64,000 nucleotides of DNA from JADJNY01 sp046349615. GTDB taxonomy: Bacteria; Planctomycetota; UBA1135; GCA-002686595. The DNA is taken from assembly GCA_046349615.1 (NCBI GenBank), contig JAXMBZ010000002.1, forward strand, positions 1 to 64,000, written 5' to 3'. Positions within the stretch are counted from its first letter, which is position 1, and every line of letters starts with the position of its first letter. The notes below the pieces were generated by a model. That model saw only the letters and a list, made by a program, of their open reading frames with translations, searched no databases and was not told the DNA's origin. The translations under genes and the position numbers were made by a program. Shown here one piece after another: positions 26,067 to 34,569 of the stretch.

Positions 26067-26807
26067 TCACGCCGGTTCGGGCCCGAGCGCCGCGCGCATC
26101 GCGCCGATCTCGAAGGTCTCGACGAACTCGACGCCGCGCGCGGCGAGGGTCCGCGCGAGCGCGGGCTCCGCCACCTCGTAGATCACGAGCCGCGCGCGGT
26201 CGTGGGCGAGCGGGCCTTTCGGAGGCAGCCCGTCGACGTCGCAGAAGACGTATTCGGGCGCGAGCGCGCGCACGACGTCGGCCTCGCGCTCCTTCCACGC
26301 GTCGAACACGGCGCCGAGCGGGAGCTTCGTGTTCGCCCGGGCGTGGAGCAGGAACGGGAGCGAGAACGAGATCAGAGCGCACCGACTCTTCGCCGGCTCG
26401 ATCGCGTGGAGCACACGCTCGAGCACGCGTTCGTTCCCGAAGCGCTCGAGCGCCGCGCGCTTGACCTCGACGAACGCCTGGACGTGCGGGTGTCTACGGA
26501 CGAGCTCGGCGAACGCTCCGAGCGACGCGATGCCCTCGCCGCGGTAGCGCTCGCCGAACGCACCGGGCTCGTGGCAGGAGAGCTCGCGTACCTGCGCGAG
26601 CGTTCGCTCGCCGATCGAGCCGGGCTCGCCGGTCATGCGCTCCGTGGTGCGGTCGTGGAAGAGGACGGGGAACGCGTCCGCGGTGAGCTGCACGTCGATT
26701 TCGACGTAGCGTGCGCCGGCCTGGACGGCGGCCTCGACGGCGGCGAGCGTGTTCTCGGGGTAGCGGCGGGCGTAGCCGCGGTGCGCGACGAGCTTGGGTG
26801 CGGGCAT
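26067..26807 (-). CDS. glycerophosphodiester phosphodiesterase
   Basis: A 246-residue GDPD family TIM-barrel enzyme. The catalytic and metal motifs are clear: LVAHRGYARRYPENT (His and Arg), YVEIDVQLTADAFPVLFHDRTTERMT (Glu-x-Asp and the second His) and AFVEVKRA. It cleaves glycerophosphodiesters to glycerol-3-phosphate and an alcohol. There is no signal peptide, so it is cytoplasmic like UgpQ. With GlpD downstream and a glycerol-kinase-like gene nearby it forms a glycerophospholipid-glycerol salvage set feeding dihydroxyacetone phosphate. Confidence 0.92.
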   Translation of the reverse strand: MPAPKLVAHRGYARRYPENTLAAVEAAVQAGARYVEIDVQLTADAFPVLFHDRTTERMTGEPGSIGERTLAQVRELSCHEPGAFGERYRGEGIASLGAFAELVRRHPHVQAFVEVKRAALERFGNERVLERVLHAIEPAKSRCALISFSLPFLLHARANTKLPLGAVFDAWKEREADVVRALAPEYVFCDVDGLPPKGPLAHDRARLVIYEVAEPALARTLAARGVEFVETFEIGAMRAALGPEPA

Positions 26808-26986
26808 GACGGACGGACCGAGGGGGGGGCGCGACGAGCGTTCGCGCCGGCTTGTCCTGTACCACGCGCGAGCGCGCTCGATCCACCTCACCCGGAGCCC
26901 AGCGACCGCCCGCGTCCTCCGGCGCGCCGCGATCGCCGGAGCCCCGCAGCACGCGCCGCCGCACTCGATCGGCGCCGCGCGGCCGC

Positions 26987-26992
26987 TATCCT
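26987..26992 (+). promoter_or_regulatory. -10-like element TATCCT, 11 nt before start codon
   Basis: TATCCT ends 11 bases before the ATG at 27004 and is followed by C-rich sequence without a Shine-Dalgarno site. Predicted leader is about 5 bases. Confidence 0.4.
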
Positions 26993-27003
26993 TCCGCCCC
27001 CCC

Positions 27004-28245
27004 ATGCCCCGCGACCGCCGCACCCGCCGCGACCTGCGTGCGATCTGGATCGACGGCATGGCGTGGAGCGTCATGGTCGGCATGGGCGAGCAGTCGCTCC
27101 CGGCCTTCGCGCTCGCCGCGGGGCTCTCCAGCGTCGCCGCGGGATTGACCGCGACCGTGCCGATGATCGCGGGCGCGCTGCTCCAACTCGCGCTCGCGCC
27201 GTTCGTCGCGCGCGCGCGATCGCTGAAGAGCTGGGTGTTGCTCTCGGCCGTGCTCCAGGGCGCCGTGTTCCTCCCGCTCGCGGTCGGTGCGGCGCGTGGG
27301 ACGGCGGGCGCGGTCTTCGTCTACGCGTGCGCGACGCTGTATTGGACGTTCGCGCTCACGGGGAACCCGGCGTGGAGCACGTGGGTCGAACTGCACGTGC
27401 CGCGCACGCTCGGCGTGCGCTACTGGGCGCGACGACAGGGCTGGATCCACGTGTTCACGATGCTCGGACTGCTGACCACGGGGGTGCTGCTCGAACGGTT
27501 CGCGCTGCCGGGCGAGCCCCTCGCCGCGTTCGCGTGGGTCTTCTCCGGAGCGGCGCTCGCGCGCGCGGTGTCGTGCGCGTTCCTGCTGCGGCAGAGCGAA
27601 CTCGAGCCGCACCCCTCCGCCGCGCGCCGAGTGCCGTTCGCGGCGTTCCTCGCGCGCTTCCGCGGCGGGCACGACGGGCGCCTCTTCCTCGCGCTCTTCG
27701 CGTCGCAGGCGGCGCTGCAGTTCGCGGTTCCGTACTTCCTGCCGTACGTGCGCGGCCCGCTCGGCTTCGACTACGCGTCGACGATGGCGTTGCTCGCGGC
27801 GGCGGTGCTCGGGCGCTTCCTCGCGCTGCCCGCGTTCGGGGAGTTCGCGCGGCGACGCTCGCTCTCCGCGCTGTTCGTGCTCGGCGGCGCACTGTGCGTG
27901 CCCGCGACGCTCGGTTGGATCGTGAGCGACCGCTTCCTCCCGCTCCTCGCGGCGCAGCTCTTCGCGGGCGCGGCGTTCGGCGCGTTCGAGCTCGCGACGT
28001 TCCTTGCGTTCTTCGCGCGCATCGAGCGCGAGGAGCGCACGGGCGTGCTCACGTGGTACCACGTCGTGAACGCGAGCGCGTTCGCGGCGGGCTCGCTCGC
28101 GGGCGGCGCGCTGCTCGAGCGCGGCGGGAGCGACGCGCGCGCGTTCCAGGTCGTCTTCGCGGTCGCGGCGGGGCTGCGCTTCCTCGCCTTCCTCCTCGTC
28201 CTGCGGGCCGAACGCGGGCACGCGGACCCCGTCCCGCGGAGCTAG
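27004..28245 (+). CDS. MFS transporter
   Basis: A 413-residue membrane protein with about 12 hydrophobic segments and a central cytoplasmic loop around SELEPHPSAARRVPF. It has the general length, spacing and Gly/Ala-rich helices of the major facilitator superfamily; the first helix pair spans SVMVGMGEQSLPAFALAAGL to TVPMIAGALLQLALAPF. No substrate motif is recognised. It is divergent from the GDPD gene, which could suggest a role in glycerol or phosphodiester uptake, but that is only context. A small hairpin at 28261-28277 lies behind the stop. Confidence 0.75.
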   Translation: MPRDRRTRRDLRAIWIDGMAWSVMVGMGEQSLPAFALAAGLSSVAAGLTATVPMIAGALLQLALAPFVARARSLKSWVLLSAVLQGAVFLPLAVGAARGTAGAVFVYACATLYWTFALTGNPAWSTWVELHVPRTLGVRYWARRQGWIHVFTMLGLLTTGVLLERFALPGEPLAAFAWVFSGAALARAVSCAFLLRQSELEPHPSAARRVPFAAFLARFRGGHDGRLFLALFASQAALQFAVPYFLPYVRGPLGFDYASTMALLAAAVLGRFLALPAFGEFARRRSLSALFVLGGALCVPATLGWIVSDRFLPLLAAQLFAGAAFGAFELATFLAFFARIEREERTGVLTWYHVVNASAFAAGSLAGGALLERGGSDARAFQVVFAVAAGLRFLAFLLVLRAERGHADPVPRS

Positions 28246-28260
28246 GGCGCCGCGCGGGCC

Positions 28261-28277
28261 CCGGAAAACCGTTCCGG
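28261..28277 (+). terminator. small hairpin after MFS gene
   Basis: CCGGAA (28261-28266), loop AACCG, TTCCGG (28272-28277). The stem is perfect but only 6 bp and no T-run follows, so terminator function is weakly supported. Confidence 0.3.
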
Positions 28278-28303
28278 ATCAAGATCGCCGTCTCAGGATC
28301 CCG

Positions 28304-29335
28304 ATGAACGCGCGTCCGCACTCGGGAGGCCACGTGAAAGGGTTCATCGGTTTCGTGCTGCTGCTGCTCGCGCTCTGCGCGGGCTTCGTCTGGTACTTGA
28401 CCGACGTGCCCGGCACGAAGGCGATCGGCGGGCCGGCGGCGCCGACGAGCGAGGAGGAAGACCTCCGCGACGCGCTGAAGGACCATGTCGTCCACCTCTC
28501 GCGCGACATCGGCTCGCGCTCGAATTCCGACCCGTCGCGCATCGCGTCGGCCGCCGCGTACGTCGAGGACGCGCTGCGACGGACCGGGCTCGAAATCCGC
28601 CGCGAGACCATCGAAGCGAGCGGTCGCAGCGGGCTCAACCTGATCGCGGAGCAGCGCGGCGCGAGCCGCCCCTCGGAGATCGTGCTCGTCGGCTCGCACT
28701 TGGACTCGCCGCGCAACTCGCCCGGCGCCGACTGCAACGCGTCGGGCGTCGCCGCCGCGATCGAGCTCGCGAAGCGCCTCTCGTCGAACAGCAGCGAGCG
28801 CACGCTCCGCTTCGCGTTCTTCACGTTCTCCGAGTCCCCGTTCGCGGGCACGGACGGACAGGGCGCGTACCAGCACGCGAAGAAGAGCGCCGAGAAGCAG
28901 GAGCAGATCGTCGCGGCGATCCTGCTCGAGGGACTCGGCTCGTTCTCCGACGCGGCGGGGAGCCAGTCCGTTCCGTTCCCGTACACGGCCGCGTACCCGG
29001 ACAAGGGCGACTTCGTCGCGTTCCTCTCCGACATCGCGTCGCGCGATCTCCTGCGCGACGTCGTCGGGCGCTTCCGCGCGTCGTCGCGCATGCCGTCGGA
29101 AGGCTGCGCGATCCCGGGGATGTACCCGGGCTTCAGCGGGACGGACGCGGCGGCGATCTCGCGCGCCGGCTTCCCCGCGGTGCTCGTGACGGACACGGGC
29201 ATCGAACGCAACCCGGAGTACGGCCGCCCGTCGGACACGCACGACCGCCTCGACTACGAGCGGATGGCGCGCGCGACCCTCGGCGTCGAGACCGTCGTCG
29301 CCGGCTTCGCGAGCGCGCGTTTCGGCGCTCCGTGA
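28304..29335 (+). CDS. M28-family zinc aminopeptidase, membrane-anchored
   Basis: A 343-residue protein with an N-terminal membrane helix (FIGFVLLLLALCAGFVWYL) and an M28-like peptidase domain. The co-catalytic zinc ligands are recognisable: His in IVLVGSHLDSP, bridging Asp in GADCNASG, Glu of FSESPFAG, Asp of LVTDTG and His of SDTHDRLDY. M28 enzymes release N-terminal amino acids or act on cyclised peptides outside the cytoplasm. Some members carry Glu-Glu at the catalytic Glu; here the segment reads FTFSESPFAG, so the general-base Glu is worth checking. It stands between the MFS and ABC genes on the same strand. Confidence 0.85.
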   Translation: MNARPHSGGHVKGFIGFVLLLLALCAGFVWYLTDVPGTKAIGGPAAPTSEEEDLRDALKDHVVHLSRDIGSRSNSDPSRIASAAAYVEDALRRTGLEIRRETIEASGRSGLNLIAEQRGASRPSEIVLVGSHLDSPRNSPGADCNASGVAAAIELAKRLSSNSSERTLRFAFFTFSESPFAGTDGQGAYQHAKKSAEKQEQIVAAILLEGLGSFSDAAGSQSVPFPYTAAYPDKGDFVAFLSDIASRDLLRDVVGRFRASSRMPSEGCAIPGMYPGFSGTDAAAISRAGFPAVLVTDTGIERNPEYGRPSDTHDRLDYERMARATLGVETVVAGFASARFGAP

Positions 29336-29402
29336 CCGCTCGGGCGCGACCGCGGAGACATGCATCCGCGCGTCGTTTGTGCTCTACTCGCCCGACCGCA
29401 CC

Positions 29403-30203
29403 ATGGCCGACGAGACCGAGTCCGCACCTCCGAGCTCCACCGCCGATCCCGCACCGGTCCGCGAGCTCGCGCTCGAGGTGGAGCACCTCTCGAAGCACTA
29501 CGAGGGCGCGCTCGCGGTCCAGGACCTCTCGTTCCGCGTCGCGCGCGGTGAGATCCTCGGCGTCGTCGGCCCGAACGGTGCAGGCAAGACGACGACGCTG
29601 CGCTCCGTGACGGGGATCCTCCCGCTCCAACAGGGCGTCGTCCGCGTGGCGGGCGTCGACCTCGCGCGCGAGGAAGCGCGCGCGAAGCGCGGCCTCGCGT
29701 GGATCCCCGACGATCCGCAGCCGTTCGACAGCCTCACCGTCGTCGAGCACCTCGAGTTCACCGCCGCGCTGTACGGCGTGCGCGATTGGCGCGCGCGCGC
29801 GGACGAGCTCCTCGCGCGCTTCGAGCTCGCCGAGAAGAAGGAAGCGCTCGGCGGCGAGCTCTCGCGCGGCATGCGGCAGAAGCTCGCGTTCTGCTGCGCG
29901 TGGCTGCACCAGCCGGCCGTCGTGCTGATGGACGAGCCGCTGACGGGCCTCGATCCGCGCGGCATCCGTTCCGCGAAGGAGGAGATCCGCGACCTCGCGC
30001 GCTCGGGCACGGCCGTCGTGCTCTCGTCGCACCTGCTCGAGCTGATCGAGGAACTCGCCGACCGCATCTTGATCCTCGACCGCGGGCGCAAGGTCTTCGA
30101 AGGCACGCTCGTCGAAGCGCGCGCGACGCTCGTCGCGGGCGAGGACAAGAGCCTCGAGGAGATCTTCCTCGCGGTGACCACGGACCACCGCTCCGCCCGC
30201 TGA
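29403..30203 (+). CDS. ABC transporter ATP-binding protein
   Basis: A 266-residue ATPase subunit. Walker A is GPNGAGKTT, the Q-loop region is around IPDDPQPFDSLTV, the signature is LSRGMRQKLAF, Walker B is VVLMDEPLTGLDP and the H-loop is LSSHLLEL. It is of the exporter type (similar to CcmA/YadG-like ATPases). Its C-terminus is short and the permease gene begins 5 bases after its stop, so both form one operon. The cargo is unknown. Confidence 0.94.
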   Translation: MADETESAPPSSTADPAPVRELALEVEHLSKHYEGALAVQDLSFRVARGEILGVVGPNGAGKTTTLRSVTGILPLQQGVVRVAGVDLAREEARAKRGLAWIPDDPQPFDSLTVVEHLEFTAALYGVRDWRARADELLARFELAEKKEALGGELSRGMRQKLAFCCAWLHQPAVVLMDEPLTGLDPRGIRSAKEEIRDLARSGTAVVLSSHLLELIEELADRILILDRGRKVFEGTLVEARATLVAGEDKSLEEIFLAVTTDHRSAR

Positions 30204-30208
30204 CGCGC

Positions 30209-31924
30209 ATGTTCGGCCACCCCGCGCTGCGCAAGCTGCTCGTCCTGAAGTTCCGCGGCGGAGTGCGCGCGCAATTCCGCAAGCTCCGTCGGCCCGCGAA
30301 CTGGATCTACATGCTCGTCGGGCTCGGCGTGTTCGTGTTCTGGTACCTGTCGATCTTCGTCGCGAGCCTCGCGCAGCGCGGGACGAGCGTGCGCGACCCC
30401 GAGGCCTTGTACTTCGGTTCGCAGGCGATGCTGCTGCTCCTGACGGTGATGACGGTCGTCGGGGCCTTCAACCACCGCGGGCTCTACCTGCCGAAGGAGG
30501 AGATCGAGCTCGCGTTCTCGGCGCCGCTCACGCGTTCCGACCTCGTGCGGTATCGCCTGCTCGTGAACATGCTGCGGTCGCTGTTCGTCGGCGTCGTCTT
30601 CGGGTTCCTCTCCGCGATGCGGATGCCGATGGCCGGCGCGGCGTTCCTCGGCACGCTCGTCACCATCTCGACCCTGACCGTGTGCGGGCAGTCGGCCGCG
30701 ATCCTGCTCGGCGGCGCGGAGAACGGACTCGCGCGCGTCGCGAAGAGGCTCCCGCTGCGCGTCGTCGCGACGGTGCTCGCGATCGTGCTGGCGCTCTGCG
30801 TCGGGTTCCTCGTCTTCGGCGAGAACGAGTTGACGGAGGACCTGCTCGGCGACCTCGGCGACTCCGGCGCGTCGCCGATCGCGCGCGTCGCGGGGATCCC
30901 GGCCGTGCGCGCGGTGCTCGTGCCGTTCACGCCGTGGGCGCGGACGATCACCGCGCCGGACGTCGCGACGTTCCTGCCGTGGTTCGGGCTCTGCGTGCTG
31001 ATCTGGATCGCGGCGTTCGAACTCACCGCGCGCATCCCCGTCGACTTCCGCGAGCTCTCGCTGGCGACCTCCGCGGACGTCGCGAAGCGGCTCAATCGCG
31101 TGCGGCGCGGCTGGATCGGCGCGAGCTCGACGCAGGTCGACAAGACCGCGCTCTCGTGGCGCGTCCCGTGGCTCCTCGGCCGCGGTCCGCTCGGCGCCGT
31201 CGCGTGGCTCAAGCTCGGCCAGATCGTGCGCAAGGCGCGCGGGACGATGCTGACCTCGACCTTGATCGTCGTGCTCGTCACGGTGTTCTTCACCGCCGCG
31301 CTCGACGAGCCGACCTTCGAGCACGCGTTCGCGGGCGCGGCGCTGCTCGCGACGGTCGGCACGCTCTACCTCTGCATGGGGTTGCGCTTCGATTTCCGCT
31401 CGGACCTCGAGCTGATGGCGTCGATCAAGACGTGGCCGCTCGCACCCTGGCGGATCTTCCTCGGGACCATCCTGCCGGAGGTCGTGCTCGTGAGCGCGCT
31501 CCTGTGGGCCGCGATCCTCGTGCGCGCGATGTGGACGGGGACGATGATCCCGGAGCTCGTCTGCGTGCTCGCGATCCAGCCGCTCGTCACGTTCACCTGG
31601 GTCGCCGTCGACAACGCGGTGTTCCTGTTCTCGCCGCTGCGCTACGCGCCGGGCCAGGAGAGCGCGCTCCAGCACATGGGGCGCTCCGTGTACCTCCTGC
31701 TCCTGCGCGGCCTCGTGTTCGGCCTCGTCGCGCTCTGCGCGGGCGTGCCGGTCGGGCTCTTCGCCTACGTCGCGCACGAGGAGTTCGACTGGAGCTGGCG
31801 CGCGATCGCGTGGGTCGCGAGCGGGATGGTCGGAGTCGTGCTCCTCGCCGGCGCGGTCGGGCTGACGGCGCTCGGCGGGTTCATGTTGCGACGGTTCGAC
31901 GTCGCGCGCGATCGCGGGACGTGA
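30209..31924 (+). CDS. ABC exporter permease (ABC_export-like)
   Basis: A 571-residue multispan protein coupled to the preceding ATPase gene by a 5-base gap. It has about 12 hydrophobic helices in two groups, with a cytoplasmic middle (about residues 290-345, SLATSADVAKRLNRVRRGW). The N-terminal half contains NHRGLYLPKEEIELAFSAPLTRSDLVRYRL, the conserved segment of putative ABC exporter permeases. It should form the membrane channel; the substrate is not known. Confidence 0.85.
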   Translation: MFGHPALRKLLVLKFRGGVRAQFRKLRRPANWIYMLVGLGVFVFWYLSIFVASLAQRGTSVRDPEALYFGSQAMLLLLTVMTVVGAFNHRGLYLPKEEIELAFSAPLTRSDLVRYRLLVNMLRSLFVGVVFGFLSAMRMPMAGAAFLGTLVTISTLTVCGQSAAILLGGAENGLARVAKRLPLRVVATVLAIVLALCVGFLVFGENELTEDLLGDLGDSGASPIARVAGIPAVRAVLVPFTPWARTITAPDVATFLPWFGLCVLIWIAAFELTARIPVDFRELSLATSADVAKRLNRVRRGWIGASSTQVDKTALSWRVPWLLGRGPLGAVAWLKLGQIVRKARGTMLTSTLIVVLVTVFFTAALDEPTFEHAFAGAALLATVGTLYLCMGLRFDFRSDLELMASIKTWPLAPWRIFLGTILPEVVLVSALLWAAILVRAMWTGTMIPELVCVLAIQPLVTFTWVAVDNAVFLFSPLRYAPGQESALQHMGRSVYLLLLRGLVFGLVALCAGVPVGLFAYVAHEEFDWSWRAIAWVASGMVGVVLLAGAVGLTALGGFMLRRFDVARDRGT

Positions 31925-31972
31925 GCACGGAGGCGGAACCGCGCGCTCGGAGCCCGCTCGCGAACTCGCCGT

Positions 31973-33097
31973 TCAGAGCACCGCGGCGAGGTGCGGCGCG
32001 AGGCGCGCGCGCGTCGCTTCGTTGACCCAACCGACGAAGCTCACCGGCGTGACGACGTCGATCGGGAAGTCGAGCTCGCCGCCGTCCCACGCGGTGACGA
32101 TCGCGCCCGCTTCCGCCGCGCACACGAGCGCGCCGGACACGTCGTACGGCTTGCTCGTCAGCGTCGTGCCGCCGCGCCGCCGCGCGAGCTCCGCGCGCAG
32201 GTCGGCGATCATGCGGTAGGTGCCGAGCGCCAAGAGGACGAGCTGCCCCGCGTTCGAGATGTACTGGTCGTCGTAGCAGTTGCGCACGTCCGCGCCCTCA
32301 TGCCGCGCGAGCCGCTCGAAGAAGCGCGCTTCGACGGCGGCGACCTCGTGGCGCTCGGTCGGCAGGTACTTGAAGAAGGGGAAGTAGCCGTGGTCCGCGC
32401 GCGCCTCGCTCCCCGTGTCGAGCCGCCGTTCGCGCGCGCCGTCGACGAGCACGCAGCCCTGCCCGCGCGCGGCGACGAGCTCGCGCGTCGAGCTCGAGCG
32501 CGACTCGGGGATCTCGCGCACGACGCCGAGGAGGACGTCCTTCTGACGCGGCTCGGACGCGCCCGGTCCCGCGAGCCCGATCACCGTCCATGCGGGGCGG
32601 AGGTCCGTCATCAAGTTGCGCGTGCCGTCGATCGGGTCGACGACGATGCGCGGACCGCCGTGGTCGAAGCCGTCGAGCGCGCGCACGCCGCCCTTCCCAT
32701 CGGGCCCGCGGTGGCGCCAGCCGGAATCCTCGGTGAGCAGCGAGAGCGGTGCCTTCCGTGCTTCTTCGTCGAGCCACACGTCGAGCGCGTGCTCCGCGGG
32801 CACGTCGATGCCGTACGTGACGTCGCCCGCGCCCTGGCTCGCGATGCGCATCAACCCGTCGGCGCCGCCGGTCGCGAGCGCGTGGTCGCGGTGCGCGCGC
32901 ACGGCGGTCCCGATGCGCTCCGCGAGCACGCGCAGCCCCGCGGAGTGCCGTGCGTGCAGCTCGCGAGCGGGATCGAGGTCGCGGGAAGCGCTCGGCGGCG
33001 CGTGACTCGTGCGAGCCTCGTTCGCGCGCGCTCCCGGCCCACGCGCGCCGCCTCCGCGCGCAGGAGACCCGCCGCCGCTCGCGCCCGTCGCGCTCAC
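31973..33097 (-). CDS. inositol-monophosphatase-like phosphatase
   Basis: A 374-residue member of the FIG / inositol monophosphatase superfamily, longer than the usual 260-280 because of insertions. The lithium-sensitive phosphatase motifs are SLLTEDSGW, IVVDPIDGTRNLM (D-P-x-D-G-T metal site) and SKPYDVSGALVCAAEAGA (replacing W-D-x-A-x-G). The substrate may be inositol phosphate, fructose bisphosphate or PAP; the sequence does not decide. The GTG start at 33097 overlaps the upstream DUF2203 stop by four bases (GTGA), so they are translationally coupled. The N-terminus is Gly/Ala/Arg-rich. Confidence 0.85.
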   Translation of the reverse strand: MSATGASGGGSPARGGGARGPGARANEARTSHAPPSASRDLDPARELHARHSAGLRVLAERIGTAVRAHRDHALATGGADGLMRIASQGAGDVTYGIDVPAEHALDVWLDEEARKAPLSLLTEDSGWRHRGPDGKGGVRALDGFDHGGPRIVVDPIDGTRNLMTDLRPAWTVIGLAGPGASEPRQKDVLLGVVREIPESRSSSTRELVAARGQGCVLVDGARERRLDTGSEARADHGYFPFFKYLPTERHEVAAVEARFFERLARHEGADVRNCYDDQYISNAGQLVLLALGTYRMIADLRAELARRRGGTTLTSKPYDVSGALVCAAEAGAIVTAWDGGELDFPIDVVTPVSFVGWVNEATRARLAPHLAAVL

Positions 33098-33504
33098 ACC
33101 GGCTGGCGCTCGGCGAAGCCGGCGTCGACGTGGTGCCAGTGCTCGATCTTCTTCTCGCCGCGTGTCCAGCACCAGTGGACGAGGCGCCCTTCGCGCACGC
33201 CGTAGAAGTCGACGAGCGGCGGCTCGATGCTCTTCACCTCGCCCGAGAGCTCGTTGACGCTCGACGTCACGGCCTCGATCTCCTCCTCGAGCTTCTTCAT
33301 CGACGCGACGTGGTGCGCGAACTCGCCGTGGTCGGGGTTGCCCTTCACGTGCACCTCGTCGCCCCAGATCAGCTCGAGCGCGCCGATGCGTACGTGCAGC
33401 GTGCGCAGCTCGTCACGCAGCGTCTCGATCCTCGCGAACGCGCGCTCGAGCTCGGGCACGAGCTCTTGGACTTCCTCGATCGTGTAGACGCGCGGGCCGG
33501 GCAT
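33094..33504 (-). CDS. DUF2203 family protein
   Basis: A 136-residue DUF2203 protein, recognised by the start RVYTIEEVQELVPELERAFARIETLRDEL, the helical middle and the C-terminal beta part LVDFYGVREGRLVHWCWTRGEKKIEHWHHVDAGFAERQPV. The helical half should form a dimerising coiled coil. DUF2203 has no assigned function. The ATG at 33504 is preferred to a GTG at 33528 because of the conserved start. It is divergent from trxB and coupled to the downstream phosphatase gene. Confidence 0.88.
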   Translation of the reverse strand: MPGPRVYTIEEVQELVPELERAFARIETLRDELRTLHVRIGALELIWGDEVHVKGNPDHGEFAHHVASMKKLEEEIEAVTSSVNELSGEVKSIEPPLVDFYGVREGRLVHWCWTRGEKKIEHWHHVDAGFAERQPV

Positions 33505-33510
33505 GGCGGG

Positions 33511-33538
33511 TGGACACTCGAAGCGCACAGCCTACACT
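33511..33538 (+). promoter_or_regulatory. trxB promoter TGGACA-N16-TACACT, overlapping divergent -10
   Basis: TGGACA (33511-33516) and TACACT (33533-33538) are 16 bases apart, predicting a start about 22 bases before the trxB ATG; GGAGAG at 33553-33558 is the ribosome site. On the minus strand TAGGCT (33534-33529) overlaps the -10 and would serve the DUF2203 gene, so the two promoters face each other. Confidence 0.55.
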
Positions 33539-33566
33539 GTGCGCCCCTTTTCGGAGAGCACCCCTC

Positions 33567-34508
33567 ATGAGCGACGTGCGCGACGTGATCATCATCGGTT
33601 CGGGCCCCGCCGGCTACACGGCCGCGATCTACGCGGCGCGCGCGAACCTGAACCCGCTGCTCTTCCAGGGCCCGCAGCCCGGCGGTCAGCTCACGATCAC
33701 GAGCGACGTCGAGAACTTCCCCGGGTACCCCGACGGCGTGCACGGCCCGAAGATGATGGAGGACCTGCAGAAGCAGGCCGAGCGCTTCGGCACCGAGCTC
33801 AAGTTCGAGATGATCGAGAAGATCGACCTCTCGAAGCGCCCGTTCACGTTGAAGAGCGAGTTCGGCGAGTTCCGCGCGAAGACCGTGATCATCGCGACCG
33901 GCGCATCGGCGCGCCTGCTCGGTCTCCCGAGCGAGATGGAGCTCATGGGCTACGGCGTCAGCGCGTGCGCGACCTGCGACGGCGCCTTCTTCAAGCAGAA
34001 GAAGGTGCTCGTCGTCGGCGGCGGCGACACCGCGATGGAGGAGGCGAACTTCCTCACGCGCTTCGCGACGACCGTGACGATCGTGCACCGCCGCGACGAG
34101 TTCCGCGCGAGCAAGATCATGTACGACCGCGCGAAGGCGAACCCGAAGATCGAGTGGCTGCTCAACAAGGAGGTCGTCGAGGTCCTCTCCGAGGGCGGCA
34201 AGAAGAAGGTGCGCTCCGTGCGCGTGAAGGACACGCGGAACGGCGAGGTGAGCGAGGTCGCGTGCGACGGCATCTTCATCGCGATCGGCCACGAGCCGAA
34301 CTCGAAGATCTTCAAGGGCCAGCTCGACATGGACGAGACCGGCTACATCCAGGTCAAGCCGGGGACGAGCTACACGAACGTGCCGGGCGTCTTCGCGTGC
34401 GGCGACGTGATGGACAAGACGTATCGGCAGGCGGTGACCGCCGCGGGCACGGGCTGCATGGCCGCGATCGACGCGGAGCGGTGGCTCGAGGCGAACGGGG
34501 GGCATTGA
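33567..34508 (+). CDS. trxB: thioredoxin reductase
   Basis: A 313-residue low-molecular-weight thioredoxin reductase. The FAD motif is DVIIIGSGPAGYTAAIYAARA, the redox-active pair is CATC (C134, C137), the NADPH motif is KVLVVGGGDTAMEEANFL with HRRDEFRAS, and the final FAD contact is GVFACGDVMDKTYRQAVTAAGTG. It reduces thioredoxin using NADPH in the cytoplasm. Start supported by GGAGAG. A selenoprotein candidate elsewhere in the window would need a reducing thiol system of this kind, but no direct link is implied. Confidence 0.97.
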   Translation: MSDVRDVIIIGSGPAGYTAAIYAARANLNPLLFQGPQPGGQLTITSDVENFPGYPDGVHGPKMMEDLQKQAERFGTELKFEMIEKIDLSKRPFTLKSEFGEFRAKTVIIATGASARLLGLPSEMELMGYGVSACATCDGAFFKQKKVLVVGGGDTAMEEANFLTRFATTVTIVHRRDEFRASKIMYDRAKANPKIEWLLNKEVVEVLSEGGKKKVRSVRVKDTRNGEVSEVACDGIFIAIGHEPNSKIFKGQLDMDETGYIQVKPGTSYTNVPGVFACGDVMDKTYRQAVTAAGTGCMAAIDAERWLEANGGH

Positions 34509-34554
34509 GGGCCGGTTTTTCCGGTCGAAGCCTGAAGCCCGACGGCGTCCCGGG

Positions 34555-34560
34555 GATAGT
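34555..34560 (+). promoter_or_regulatory. -10-like element GATAGT, 9 nt before start codon
   Basis: GATAGT ends 9 bases before the ATG at 34570; CTGAAG at 34532-34537 is a weak -35 at 17 bases. Predicted leader is about 3 bases. Confidence 0.35.
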
Positions 34561-34569
34561 CACCTTCGC

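Noticed and set aside
34509..34530. Terminator CCGG-TTTTT-CCGG after trxB
   Set aside because: Only four to five pairs with a T-loop rather than a T-run after the stem; not enough to call.
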